61,824 nt of DNA from Alphaproteobacteria bacterium. GTDB lineage: Bacteria > Pseudomonadota > Alphaproteobacteria > UBA6615. The stretch lies in NCBI GenBank assembly GCA_022449545.1, contig JAKUPN010000012.1, positions 1-61,824 on the forward strand, written 5' to 3'. The notes under the pieces were generated by a model. It was given only the letters and a program-made list of their open reading frames with translations, did not search any database and was not told the DNA's origin. Position numbers and translations under genes: made by a program. This document shows, one piece after another, positions 22,511 to 31,966 of this stretch. Within the stretch, counting starts at the first letter, position 1. The number at the start of each line of letters is the position of its first letter.

Positions 22511-23401
22511 TTACTTTCTAAACACCAGTGTTGACCAACCTTCTATTCTGTAGCGCTTATAAGGAATTAATCCCATTTTTCGATGAACTGCAATAATTAG
22601 GGTTTCTTGATTAATTAAAAACCCAGAAAGTATCGCGTACCCTCCCTGCCGAAGATAACGGGCGCAATAAGGGGCCATTTTTACAATAGGTTTTGCTAAT
22701 ATATTGGATAAAATTAAAGCGTAAGGACTCTGTATAATAACTTCTCTAGAATTATAGCCCTGACTAAAAAATGGCCTTCGAGACAATTGTAACCCATTTT
22801 TTTTCAAATTATAGCTCGTCTTGTTTATAGCCTCGGAATCATTATCAACCATAATAATCTTGCGGTGAAGTTTTTTTGCTGCAGCTATACCTAGTATACC
22901 TGTGCCGCAGCCCATATCTAAAAGATGTCCTGACGGCAAACGTTCTCTGTTACAAATCTCGTTTAATGCCGTAAGACAACCTTTAGTAGTACCATGATGA
23001 CCAGTGCCGAATGCTGTAGATGCATCGATAACGATCTTAGAAGTACAATTCGGAAAAATCCCTTTATGATCGGAGTCAGTAATCGTAAATCCTCCTACTT
23101 CTAAAGGTTCAAAGTTTTTTCTATTCTCTGAAATCCAATCTATCGACGACAAATCGATTGAATTAAATTTTGGTACTGGAATGTCAACGTTTTCAACAAC
23201 TTTTTTCAATTCAGTTCGTATGGCCTCAATATCAGGAGGAAAGTTGAAATATCCATTAAACAAAACTTTGCCGCTAGGTTCTTTAAGAAAGAAAGTTACA
23301 GCATCAGAATAAGCCTCCAAAATTTGTAGTATATCCTCTTTTAAAAAGTCAGGAGTTTCAAACTCAATTTTCCAGCACCCAGAGTTTTTATCCACTTTCA
23401 A
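22511..23401 (-). CDS. prmA: PrmA, ribosomal protein L11 methyltransferase
   Basis: PrmA trimethylates ribosomal protein L11 with S-adenosylmethionine. The 296-residue product has an N-terminal small domain and a Rossmann methyltransferase domain with LLDMGCGTGILG at about residues 161-171. The PrmA-specific motif IDASTAFGTGHHGTTKGCL precedes it, and LILSNILAKPIV (the NPPY-like region) follows. Its ATG overlaps the stop of the upstream uvrD gene (ATGA), so the two are probably cotranslated. Confidence 0.93.
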   Translation of the reverse strand: MKVDKNSGCWKIEFETPDFLKEDILQILEAYSDAVTFFLKEPSGKVLFNGYFNFPPDIEAIRTELKKVVENVDIPVPKFNSIDLSSIDWISENRKNFEPLEVGGFTITDSDHKGIFPNCTSKIVIDASTAFGTGHHGTTKGCLTALNEICNRERLPSGHLLDMGCGTGILGIAAAKKLHRKIIMVDNDSEAINKTSYNLKKNGLQLSRRPFFSQGYNSREVIIQSPYALILSNILAKPIVKMAPYCARYLRQGGYAILSGFLINQETLIIAVHRKMGLIPYKRYRIEGWSTLVFRK

Positions 23402-25695
23402 ACTGAGTCCGCAGAAATAACAAAACTATCTAATACCTTCTTTATTCCTGCCTTTTCAAAATCAATAGTCAGCTTATTCATTTCTACTTCTATAATTTTT
23501 CCATAGCCAAACTTTTGATGGAAGACTCTTTCATCAATCAAAAAACTTACCGCATCTCTATCGTTAATGTTTTCAGACTCTGTCTTATATAGATTTGAAG
23601 TTGACATTACCTTATTCTTTAAAAGACCAACATTTGAACGTTGACTTTTTTCATAGAGGTTTTCAAATTCAGTAGTTTCAAGTTCATTTTCTACGACAAT
23701 TTGATCTAATGGTAATTCCTCTAGAAACCTAGAAGAAATAGAACTCTTCCATTGACCATGCACCTGTCTATTTAAAGCAAATGTGACTATTGCTAAATTT
23801 TTAGCCCTAGTTAGTCCGACGTATGCTAGTCTTCTTTCTTCTTCTAAACCCGCTTCTCCACTCTCATCAATATGTCGTTGGTGAGGAAAAAGTCCCTCTT
23901 CCCATCCCGGCAAAAAGACAGTTTTAAACTCTAAACCTTTTGCCCCATGCAACGTCATAATATTAACCATATCAGCGCTCGGATTCTCTGTATTTTCCAT
24001 TACCAATGAAACGTGCTCTAGAAATCCTCCGAGATTTTCAAATTCTCCCATTGCAGTTATCAATTCTTTAAGATTATCAAGACGGCCCGGAGCCTCAGGT
24101 GACTTATCTATCATCAACATACCTGTATATCCGCTCTCGTCTAAAACAATTTCAGCAAGCTCGGTATGACTCACAGATTCACTATCTTCGTTATATGTTG
24201 AACGCCATCTGGCAAAATCATTAAGTAGATTTGAAAGAGAGCTTCTTGTCCTCGGTTTTAACTCATCTGTAGAAATAATGTCTGCAGAAGCCTTATATAA
24301 GCTGATTTTTTCAGCTCTCGCAGCAGTATATAGAACTTGTAAAGTCTTATCACCAATACCTCTTTTAGGACGATTGATGATTCTTTCAAATGCCAAATCA
24401 TCGTCTGGCTGATTGATCACCCTTAAATAAGCCAACGCATCTCTGATTTCTAAACGTTCATAAAAGCGAGCCCCACCTATAACTTGATAGGGTATAGCAG
24501 ACATTAAAAAACGTTCTTCAAATGCTCGTGTTTGAAAACTTGCTCGAACCAAGACAGCCATTTCTCGAAGTAAAATTTTTGATCCATCTAATCCACGTCT
24601 TTGCAAATCTTCAATGTGATCAGAAACGAAGCGAGCCTCCTCACTACTATCCCAGAAACCTCTAACATGAATAGGCTCCCCTCCTTCGCCCTCTGTCCAA
24701 AGCGACTTGCCCAGTCTACCTTTATTATGAGAAATTAGAGCTGATGCCGCAGCAAGAATTGGTGCTGTAGATCGATAGTTTTGTTCTAAACGAATTATCC
24801 TTGCCCCAGGAAAATCCTCTTCAAATCGCAGAATATTTCCAACCTCGGCACCCCTCCAGGAATAAATCGACTGATCATCATCTCCCACGCATGCTATATT
24901 CTTGTGACCTTGGGCAAGTAAGCGCAACCAGAGATACTGGGCGACATTAGCATCTTGATACTCATCTACCAAAATAAACTTAAAACGCTGCTGATATTGG
25001 CTAAGGATATCTTTGTACTTTTCTTCTGCAAATATGCTTAAGCAATGTAAAAGGAGGTCTCCAAAATCTGCAGAATTTAAGGTGCGGAGACGTTCTTGAT
25101 ACTCTTCATAAATTTGTATTAATTTGCCTCCAGCTATATCTCCTACCTCTGATTCTGAAATTTTACCAGGGACTAAACCTCGATCCTTCCACCTTTGGAT
25201 CACTCCCATCATTGAACGCGCTGGCCAGCGCTTACTGTCCACATTAGACGCTTCAAGAAGTTGTTTTAAAAGTCGAACTTGATCATCAGTATCAATTATA
25301 GAGAAATTAGACTTCAAACCCACTAACTCAGCATGACGTCGTAAAATCCGAGCCCCAAGAGCATGAAATGTTCCGAGCCATACTTCCTCAGCCTGACCAC
25401 CAACCAGTTCTGCAACTCGATCTCGCATCTCCCTGGCAGCCTTGTTCGTAAAAGTAACTGCTAAAATTTGATAAGGACGAACTTTTCCCAAACGCAATAA
25501 ATGAGCTAATCTTGTCGTAAGAACTCTGGTCTTACCAGTTCCTGCTCCGGCTAATACAAGAACAGGCCCATCAATTGTTTGGACCGCCTCACGCTGAGCA
25601 TCGTTCAGGTGAACAATATATTCAGGAATATCTATATTGTTAGATTCAAAACCTTGAGTATTTAATTTATCTTTCACTTGATCTAGGTCATTCAT
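23398..25695 (-). CDS. uvrD: UvrD/PcrA-type superfamily 1 DNA helicase
   Basis: This is an ATP-dependent 3'-5' helicase for excision and mismatch repair. The 765-residue product has Q-motif residues (LNDAQREAV), Walker A GAGTGKT at about residues 50-56, motif II DEYQDAN, motif III GDDDQSIYSWRGA, motif IV RLEQNYRST, motif V MTLHGAKGLEFKTVF and motif VI VGLTRAKN. The C-terminal end (residues about 705-760, VFHQKFGYGKIIEV) resembles the PcrA/UvrD Tudor-like domain that contacts RNA polymerase. It heads the minus-strand operon with prmA and aminopeptidase P. Confidence 0.95.
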   Translation of the reverse strand: MNDLDQVKDKLNTQGFESNNIDIPEYIVHLNDAQREAVQTIDGPVLVLAGAGTGKTRVLTTRLAHLLRLGKVRPYQILAVTFTNKAAREMRDRVAELVGGQAEEVWLGTFHALGARILRRHAELVGLKSNFSIIDTDDQVRLLKQLLEASNVDSKRWPARSMMGVIQRWKDRGLVPGKISESEVGDIAGGKLIQIYEEYQERLRTLNSADFGDLLLHCLSIFAEEKYKDILSQYQQRFKFILVDEYQDANVAQYLWLRLLAQGHKNIACVGDDDQSIYSWRGAEVGNILRFEEDFPGARIIRLEQNYRSTAPILAAASALISHNKGRLGKSLWTEGEGGEPIHVRGFWDSSEEARFVSDHIEDLQRRGLDGSKILLREMAVLVRASFQTRAFEERFLMSAIPYQVIGGARFYERLEIRDALAYLRVINQPDDDLAFERIINRPKRGIGDKTLQVLYTAARAEKISLYKASADIISTDELKPRTRSSLSNLLNDFARWRSTYNEDSESVSHTELAEIVLDESGYTGMLMIDKSPEAPGRLDNLKELITAMGEFENLGGFLEHVSLVMENTENPSADMVNIMTLHGAKGLEFKTVFLPGWEEGLFPHQRHIDESGEAGLEEERRLAYVGLTRAKNLAIVTFALNRQVHGQWKSSISSRFLEELPLDQIVVENELETTEFENLYEKSQRSNVGLLKNKVMSTSNLYKTESENINDRDAVSFLIDERVFHQKFGYGKIIEVEMNKLTIDFEKAGIKKVLDSFVISADSV

Positions 25696-25883
25696 AAAGT
25701 CAGTCTATACCATTAACCCTTTATGAGTCGCAGTTTCAGAATTTAAAGCTAAAAAAAATAGCAAAAAACTTGTTTTACATAGTCAAGTGTATAGAAGATT
25801 ATATTAAAAGCATATCAGCTCAAATAGTATCCCCCCTATACGGTGGTGCCGAAATGGGCAATAAGGGATATATTTAAGTCAAA
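25696..25883. other. Divergent intergenic region, uvrD / MFS gene
   Basis: These 188 AT-rich bases separate the core gene block from the accessory region and should hold promoters for both divergent genes. I see no confident -35/-10 pair. A C-rich tract (CCCCCC near 25830) followed by an AAGGGA stretch lies upstream of the MFS start. No tRNA, repeat or att-like sequence marks the transition. Confidence 0.5.
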
Positions 25884-27122
25884 ATGATTAATTATATAAA
25901 AGATATGGCTCGGAATAGGAGCAATATTGTTCTAATAGCATCGCTACTGTTCTTATTAGTCGGCACTGGAAGTATTTATTTTATAGTAGTAGCCCTAAAA
26001 CAAATAGCTAATGAGTTTGATTGGCCACGCACCGTTCCATCACTAGCATACGCGCTTCAATATTTAGGAGCAGGATTTGGTGGTATTTTTATGGGCTGGT
26101 GTCTAGATAAACGTGGTATGGGCACGCCAGCTTTTATTGGTGGCAGCATGGTTGGGCTAGGAGCCATCGCAACTTGCTTTATAACGACCCAGTGGGAATT
26201 ATTTTTTATATATGGGATCATGTTAGGCTTTTTAGGACGCTCGACCTTGTTTGCCCCTTTAACGGCAAATATTACCCGTTGGTTTGAAAACAACAAAAGT
26301 CTAGCTGTTGGAATTGTAGGTTCTGGCCAGGGAATAGCTGGTATGATTTGGCCACCAGTCTTTCATCAACTTATTTCTAGTATCGGCTGGCGACAAACAG
26401 CACTTGTATATGGGGTATTCTCGCTAATAACAATGCTACCTTTGGCCTTTATACTGAGACAGAAGCCACCGATTTCATCTCCTCAGCCAGCGATGCATCA
26501 ATCAAATAACAATCAACTGTCCTTGCAGGAGGCACCACAATCAAATTTAAGGGTTCAGATCTCTTTAATGATCGCTTCAATAGGTTGTTGTGTAGCCATG
26601 TCTCTTCCTTTAGCCCACATAGTTAGTCACGTAAGCGACCTAGGCTACGATCCAGCCAGAGGTGCAGAAGTATTGTCAGTAATGTTAGCTTGCTCTGCTT
26701 TAGCCAGCTTTTTTGGAGTTGGTTATTTGGGACGGAAATATGGGGGCTTAAAAGCTCTGTTTATCTTCTCGTCTGGTCAAGCAACCCTTCTTGCCGGGCT
26801 AGCCTTGATTGAGAGTCTTCCGGCTGTTTACGTCGCAGCAGCATTATTTGGACTTGGTTATGGCGGGATCTTACCCTGCTATCCAGTCATAGTCCGTGAG
26901 CTGCTTCCAGCAGCTGAAGCAGGAAGAAGGACTGGACTCATTTTACTTTGCGCTGGTTTCGGTATGGCAATAGGCTCATGGCTTGGCGGCTATATATTTG
27001 ATCTAACAAGCTCATATCAACTAGCTTTTATAATTGGTGTAGTTTTTAACTTAGGAAATTTAATAATTATTCTAAACTTGATTATTGTTAATGGTAGAAA
27101 GAGCAAATTTCTCACCCAATAA
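25884..27122 (+). CDS. MFS transporter, monocarboxylate-transporter-like
   Basis: This is a 412-residue inner-membrane protein with twelve predicted helices in two halves split by a polar loop near residues 200-220. DWPRTVPSLAYAL in the first periplasmic loop and GWCLDKRGMGTP (the MFS loop 2-3 motif) resemble monocarboxylate/oxalate-formate type MFS proteins. Substrate is unknown; the surrounding TRAP and catabolic genes make an organic acid plausible. The Shine-Dalgarno site is poor at this ATG; an in-frame ATG seven codons later is an alternative start. Confidence 0.85.
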   Translation: MINYIKDMARNRSNIVLIASLLFLLVGTGSIYFIVVALKQIANEFDWPRTVPSLAYALQYLGAGFGGIFMGWCLDKRGMGTPAFIGGSMVGLGAIATCFITTQWELFFIYGIMLGFLGRSTLFAPLTANITRWFENNKSLAVGIVGSGQGIAGMIWPPVFHQLISSIGWRQTALVYGVFSLITMLPLAFILRQKPPISSPQPAMHQSNNNQLSLQEAPQSNLRVQISLMIASIGCCVAMSLPLAHIVSHVSDLGYDPARGAEVLSVMLACSALASFFGVGYLGRKYGGLKALFIFSSGQATLLAGLALIESLPAVYVAAALFGLGYGGILPCYPVIVRELLPAAEAGRRTGLILLCAGFGMAIGSWLGGYIFDLTSSYQLAFIIGVVFNLGNLIIILNLIIVNGRKSKFLTQ

Positions 27123-27257
27123 ATATTAGCGATTCACAGACTGTAAAAATTTTATTTCGAGCATTTGGTCTATAAAATAAACTAAAAAATTCTCATTTAA
27201 AAAATAATAAGAAACCTTATTTGTGCTTTAAATTTATTATTACATAGGGAGAAAAAA

Positions 27258-27608
27258 ATGCGTATTCACAACCTTTATGCAGATGAAAGTGGCGAGTCTC
27301 ATTTTCGAGACATTGAAATTGATTGGACAGAAGATAGAGGATATAGCCAACTCTCTGAGAAACTGCCCACAACCGGTATTATTTTTCGTCGCACCATAGG
27401 TGACTATGAACTTGATTGGCATACGGCCCCACGACGACAATATATTGTAAATCTTGACGCGGCAGTAAAAATTACTGCAAGTGACGGTGAAGTACGAATA
27501 ATAAAAGCTGGTGAAGTTTTTCTTGTAGAAGACACATTTGGCAAGGGACATCTATCTGCATCAGTTGATGGGAAAGAGAGACATTCGTTATTCATACCAA
27601 TTGAATAA
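27258..27608 (+). CDS. Small cupin-fold protein
   Basis: This 116-residue protein has a single beta-barrel-like sequence with RRQYIVNLDAAVKITASDGEVRIIKAGEVFLVEDTFGKGH, read here in pieces as the two cupin strands. The usual metal ligands are reduced: one histidine (WHTAPRRQ) in the first motif and one (GKGH) in the second. The function is unknown; related small cupins are often annotated only as cupin-domain proteins. It has an AGGGAG ribosome site and ends 33 bases from the convergent dctM gene. Confidence 0.75.
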   Translation: MRIHNLYADESGESHFRDIEIDWTEDRGYSQLSEKLPTTGIIFRRTIGDYELDWHTAPRRQYIVNLDAAVKITASDGEVRIIKAGEVFLVEDTFGKGHLSASVDGKERHSLFIPIE

Positions 27609-27641
27609 TGTTTTTACTCCTCAAACGTTTTAAGTTGTGAA

Positions 27642-28964
27642 TTAACCTGCCTCTGTTGACATACCTGCTGTATGAGGCAACCAAAGCGCAATTTCAGGAA
27701 ATAGAACAATTAATGTAACCACTATCAAAGTGGCAAAAAAGAAGGGTGTAACGCCACGAAAAATCTTATTTAGTGGTACATCAGGCGCGATCTTAGCCAT
27801 CACATAAACGTTTATACCAACTGGTGGCGTTATCAATGCTAATTCTGACATGATCATTGCATAAATGCCAAACCATACGGGGTCGAAACCGAGCTCTATA
27901 ATTACAGGGAAGACAAATGGAATAGTTAGAATCAGCATTCCCCAAACATCGAGTACCATTCCCAAAGCCAAATATAGCAAGGAAAATGCCAACATTACCT
28001 CTAGAGGAGACAGTTGGAGTGCTAGGATCCAATCAACTAAGCCCTCAGTGAGACGAGTTTGGATAACAAATTTTCCCATCATATGACCACCGACGATTAT
28101 GACAAAAATCATTCCAGTGGTTTGGATAGTTTCGACTAACGCTGTACCAAAAGCCTTCCAAGTAAGCCGCCTCATGATTAGAGCTATAAGAATGAGACCT
28201 GCAACCCCGACGCCAGCAGCTTCTGTAGGATCAAATATTCCTAAATAAATACCGCCTATTACAAGAAGAAAAATTGATAAAATTGGTATAAGTTTTCTCA
28301 ATGACAAAAATCGTTCACGCCAAGGAAAGCTCTCTCCTACAGGGCCAAGTTCAGGAGTCACTGCACATCTTAAGTATATAGCTCCAGAATAAAATACAGT
28401 CATAATTATCCCGGGTATTATCCCTGCTATAAACAAGGCTCCAACAGATGATTCCGTCCAAGCCCCATAGACAACCATAAAAACACTTGGTGGGATTAGT
28501 ATGCCAAGAGTCCCTGCTGAAGCAATTGATCCGGTTGCCAAACTATCATCATATTTATATTTTCTCATAGCCGGCATGCACATTGGCCCCATGGTAGCAA
28601 CGGCAGTAACAGATCCTCCAGAAACAGCACCAAAACCAGCGCAGGCAACAACTGAAGTAATGGCTAATCCACCTCGCAACCATCCTAACCATTTGTATAT
28701 GGCATCATATAAATCAAATGCTATATCAGTTCGATAAACCAATTGTCCCATTAAAAAATATAAAGGCACAGCAACTAGAAAAAAATTCATGCCTTGGTCA
28801 GTAAAGGTCAGTCCTAACTGTATTACCGCATGGTCAATGCTGCCTCTTAAAATAAAAAAGCCAATTACTGAAGTTCCAAGCATAGAAAAAGCTATGGGAA
28901 CGCCCAAAGCAATAAGCACCAACATACCTGCAAAGGCAACTAAACCAAGTGTTACCGGTTCCAT
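27642..28964 (-). CDS. dctM: TRAP transporter large membrane subunit (DctM), system 1
   Basis: This is the ion-coupled channel subunit of a tripartite TRAP importer, with about twelve hydrophobic segments in 440 residues. Family motifs include GVPIAFSML, ACAGFGAVSGGSVTAVATMGPMC-type glycine-rich loops (present in two halves), LGILIPPSV, and ITPPVGINVYV near the C-terminus. GGAGG seven bases upstream marks this ATG; a longer non-ATG start would run into dctQ. It is very similar to the DctM of system 2 in the same window. Two bases separate it from the dctQ stop. Confidence 0.95.
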   Translation of the reverse strand: MEPVTLGLVAFAGMLVLIALGVPIAFSMLGTSVIGFFILRGSIDHAVIQLGLTFTDQGMNFFLVAVPLYFLMGQLVYRTDIAFDLYDAIYKWLGWLRGGLAITSVVACAGFGAVSGGSVTAVATMGPMCMPAMRKYKYDDSLATGSIASAGTLGILIPPSVFMVVYGAWTESSVGALFIAGIIPGIIMTVFYSGAIYLRCAVTPELGPVGESFPWRERFLSLRKLIPILSIFLLVIGGIYLGIFDPTEAAGVGVAGLILIALIMRRLTWKAFGTALVETIQTTGMIFVIIVGGHMMGKFVIQTRLTEGLVDWILALQLSPLEVMLAFSLLYLALGMVLDVWGMLILTIPFVFPVIIELGFDPVWFGIYAMIMSELALITPPVGINVYVMAKIAPDVPLNKIFRGVTPFFFATLIVVTLIVLFPEIALWLPHTAGMSTEAG

Positions 28965-28966
28965 TA

Positions 28967-29539
28967 CTAATCCTCCCACATTGCCGTTTCACGCTCGGGC
29001 TCAGGAAAAGGATCTCGACCAATAATCACACCCACAATCCGCATAACAAAAAAAAGAACCAGTAGAAAACAACTGATAAGTTTAGCAGCATTAAGAGTCC
29101 AAAGGGGAATTGATAAATATTCTGTCTCCCGCCCCCTAGATATAGCGAATATAAACTCATCAAACTCACGAATGCCAAATAGTATGAAGACACCAGAAGC
29201 GATTAAAGAATAAAGCACTGTAACTAGATTACGACCAATCGTTGAAAAGCGAGAAAAAAGAAGCTCCATTCGGATATGACCATGTCGTCGAGTTGTCTCA
29301 GGGATTGCCATCATAAAAATAAAGATTAGCATTACCCTGGTAAATTCTAGACCCCAAATAAGAGGAGAGTTGAATAAATATCTTAAGCCAACATCAATTA
29401 GTATAATAAAGCTTGCTAATGGTAATATTACCCAAGCCCCAAACTTGGCAAAAAACTCAGTTAATCGTCTCAAAACGTCAGCTAAATATCCGGTACTTAT
29501 TTCTTTCTTTTCAGCTGGCGCTCCAAACAAATCACTCAT
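28967..29539 (-). CDS. dctQ: TRAP transporter small membrane subunit (DctQ), system 1
   Basis: DctQ bridges the periplasmic binding protein and DctM. The 190-residue product has a charged 25-residue N-terminus and four hydrophobic helices. DVGLRYLFNSPLIWGLEFTR and the conserved HGHIRMELL loop are typical of the family. The C-terminus AMWED resembles the NSYED end of the system 2 protein. A full AAGGTGAGG site lies upstream. The gap to dctP contains a strong hairpin. Confidence 0.93.
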   Translation of the reverse strand: MSDLFGAPAEKKEISTGYLADVLRRLTEFFAKFGAWVILPLASFIILIDVGLRYLFNSPLIWGLEFTRVMLIFIFMMAIPETTRRHGHIRMELLFSRFSTIGRNLVTVLYSLIASGVFILFGIREFDEFIFAISRGRETEYLSIPLWTLNAAKLISCFLLVLFFVMRIVGVIIGRDPFPEPERETAMWED

Positions 29540-29622
29540 AAAACCTCACCTTATTAAAAATAGAAAACTTACTAATAAGAATCATGACTTCTTCCAGAAG
29601 TTCAATTTAGGGTAATCTATTC

Positions 29623-29646
29623 GATCGGCCGCTAATGCGGCCGATC
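29623..29646 (-). terminator. Hairpin between dctP and dctQ, TRAP system 1
   Basis: GATCGGCCGC and GCGGCCGATC form a perfect 10-bp GC-rich stem with a four-base loop, just after the dctP stop. No T run follows on the minus strand, so partial termination or protection of the upstream dctP mRNA from 3' decay is more likely than full termination. The same arrangement occurs in the other two TRAP operons of this window. Confidence 0.65.
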
Positions 29647-29658
29647 AATTTTCTATTT

Positions 29659-30852
29659 CTATTTAAAATCGTACATATTCATAACCGGATTATCGATCGC
29701 GGCCTGCAAGATTTGATTAGGAGACATGGCAGAGTACTTCTTAGCAGTTGCCTTGAGCTCACTGACTAATTTACGTGCAGAACGACCTTTTGCCTCATGT
29801 CCTTTTATCCACTCTTCTTCAACCGGAGCCAACGCTGCTTCCCAACGTTTTGATTCATCAGCGGATAATTCGATAAACTTCATGCCAGCTTTCTTGAAAC
29901 GCGATTGAGCAATAACATCCCCTAGCTCATAGAATGCCTGAGCCTCGACAATTGCATGCTGTCTTGTCCATGCATTAAAAACAACCTGTAAATCCGCGGG
30001 AAGGTTATCAAACCATTTTGGACCAACGCAGTATTCGACAAATAAACGTGTATAATTATTGTACGTACGATATTTTGCTAGCTCATGAACCTTGAAAATC
30101 TGACCCGCAGCATCTGACAATGAGACAGCATCAATTAAGCCTCTTTGCACAGCGGGATACATCTCTGCCGCCGGCATTGATGTGGGCACAAAACCAAGCG
30201 CCGCATTAGATTTAGCGTGTAACCCTCCCCCTGCACGAATCTTTAGACCTTTTGCATCCTCAAGAGTTCGAACGGGCTTGTTTGAAAACGTATGATAGCC
30301 CGTCGTGGCCGCCATTCTTGCCACAGAATTACCAATAGCTTCAAATTCCTTCTTAAACCACTTATTGTAGAGTTCTTCTGCTGATGCAACAGCTACATCT
30401 GCACTAGAAAACATTCCAGGGAGAGAATGTCCATGAACCAAATTAAAGTCTTTAGCGCTATAAACGGAGAAACAAGGCGCATAGTCTGAAAGACCCGAAC
30501 GTGTGGCATCTGATCCCTCGCGAGCGCTATGCACCGTACCCCCCCAGTTTTCTGTAACTTTTATCTTACCATTTGCCATCGTCTCGAGCCGCCGAAGGGC
30601 TGGGATAAAAACCCTCTTAACTATGCCTGCAACCTTTGGAACATGGTGCGTCATCACCATCTCAATTGGCGGCCCGTTATAGGAAACCTTTATGTTTCCA
30701 TAACTTGGTAATTTTCCGTCGAGCCAATCTTGAGATAAAGAATAGCGCTTCTTCGCCTCTGCTAAGGCATCAGCTTGAACTGTGTTTGAAAATAAAGAAT
30801 AACTTGATACCGCCAATGCAAGAGCGGCTGAAGTAACTAAAACCTTTTTCAT
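29659..30852 (-). CDS. dctP: TRAP substrate-binding protein (DctP family), system 1
   Basis: This is a periplasmic binding protein of 397 residues. It has a Sec signal peptide (MKKVLVTSAALALA..., likely cut after VQA). The mature part has the DctP fold: GLSDYAPCFSVYSAKDF near residue 125, and GLKIRAGGG, which holds the arginine that normally pairs with a substrate carboxylate. It is a clear paralogue of the system 2 binding protein (shared YAPCFS, KIRAGGG and ILQAA/VMAEA-type C-termini). The substrate is unknown, probably a carboxylate. AAGGAG precedes the ATG. It follows the deacetylase gene by 68 bases. Confidence 0.93.
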   Translation of the reverse strand: MKKVLVTSAALALAVSSYSLFSNTVQADALAEAKKRYSLSQDWLDGKLPSYGNIKVSYNGPPIEMVMTHHVPKVAGIVKRVFIPALRRLETMANGKIKVTENWGGTVHSAREGSDATRSGLSDYAPCFSVYSAKDFNLVHGHSLPGMFSSADVAVASAEELYNKWFKKEFEAIGNSVARMAATTGYHTFSNKPVRTLEDAKGLKIRAGGGLHAKSNAALGFVPTSMPAAEMYPAVQRGLIDAVSLSDAAGQIFKVHELAKYRTYNNYTRLFVEYCVGPKWFDNLPADLQVVFNAWTRQHAIVEAQAFYELGDVIAQSRFKKAGMKFIELSADESKRWEAALAPVEEEWIKGHEAKGRSARKLVSELKATAKKYSAMSPNQILQAAIDNPVMNMYDFK

Positions 30853-30920
30853 TTCATACTCCTTTTACCTTATGGGTTTAAAAGAACGGGAGAAAGAAAA
30901 ATTAGTGTAAAATAATTTAG

Positions 30921-31781
30921 TTAAGCAATATCTGGATGTATAAGGTTCGCAATCTCATCTCGTGTTGTGATCCAAACCCAGTCTAAATCAACAATCATTT
31001 CCAACATTTTGCGGAATTGTATAGCCCCAATAGGCCGACCGGAAACATGCGCGTGAGCTCCGATGTCTAAAACAGCATGCGGGCTTCCAATTGATGAATA
31101 ACCCTCTAGAATATCAGACAAATCATCACTAACTTTACGTGCAGAATTTCCGTAACGAAGAGTCGTGGGTAAGTCATTAACATCCATAGTCCAAGGAACT
31201 ATGACAATCGGGCCGGCTGGAGTGTCAAATAAATATGGCAGTTCTGCATTCATGGAATCGACCATCCACCGAAACCCATTCGCAGCTAATAACTCAGCTG
31301 TATTCTCACTGGGCGTACCACGGGGAGCGCCAAACCCCATAGGACGGGTTCCAACAGCTTTTTCTTGAACAGATATGCAGCGTTTTATATCTTCGTCTTC
31401 TTCATCTCTCTCCATATATACTGGGTACTGATCTTGGCTCCAGCAATGAGCAAATAAAGTGTGTCCTCCAGCTACGGCACGTTGAGCTATTTCAGGATGT
31501 CTATCTACAACTATTCCATTTAAACAGGCCGCACACTTAACGCCTACTTCATCAGCAATATCAAACAAACGATAAACACCAGTGGTCTCTCCATACTCCG
31601 CCCATCCTACGGCCGCTGTATCAAGATATCCTGCCTTCAAAGGATTGCCCATTGGTGATAAGCCTGGAGCAGTTCCATCAGCCCATCGCTCACATATGAT
31701 ATCAACAACAATTGCAAGAGGTTTCCCACTAGGCCAATTTTCGGGTACATTTACACGACTACTTAAACTGGGTACTGGCAT
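30921..31781 (-). CDS. Polysaccharide-deacetylase-family hydrolase, PuuE-like
   Basis: This is a NodB-type TIM-barrel hydrolase of 286 residues from the ATG with a GGGGGAAAG site; an in-frame TTG 20 codons upstream is possible. GTRPMGFGAPRGTPSENT, NGFRWMVDS and ELPYLF are characteristic of the allantoinase/cyclic-imidase (PuuE) branch rather than of chitin deacetylases. In the usual H-x3-H metal motif only the first histidine remains (AHCWSQ); the second is Gln. Established knowledge: allantoinase PuuE is a family member that lost metal ligands. I infer a C-N hydrolase, possibly on a cyclic amide. It leads the TRAP system 1 operon. Confidence 0.8.
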   Translation of the reverse strand: MPVPSLSSRVNVPENWPSGKPLAIVVDIICERWADGTAPGLSPMGNPLKAGYLDTAAVGWAEYGETTGVYRLFDIADEVGVKCAACLNGIVVDRHPEIAQRAVAGGHTLFAHCWSQDQYPVYMERDEEDEDIKRCISVQEKAVGTRPMGFGAPRGTPSENTAELLAANGFRWMVDSMNAELPYLFDTPAGPIVIVPWTMDVNDLPTTLRYGNSARKVSDDLSDILEGYSSIGSPHAVLDIGAHAHVSGRPIGAIQFRKMLEMIVDLDWVWITTRDEIANLIHPDIA

Positions 31782-31966
31782 TATGTCTTTCCCCCGAGCT
31801 AAATAATTTAAAATTCCCTTAAATGCTGAACCTGTTCCCAAAAGCGTATCGACTAGAATTGATCCTGTCTATAGAGCCTAGCTGTATAAGTACTAACTAG
31901 CATGTTATAAATTGGATACATTAAATTCAGAATAAGCTTATTTTATATAAATGTAATGGAAAGAAA

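Noticed and set aside
25770-25806. Candidate promoter TTTACA ... TATATT before the MFS gene
   Set aside because: The spacing of 20 bases is too long for sigma-70, and alternative pairings are too short.
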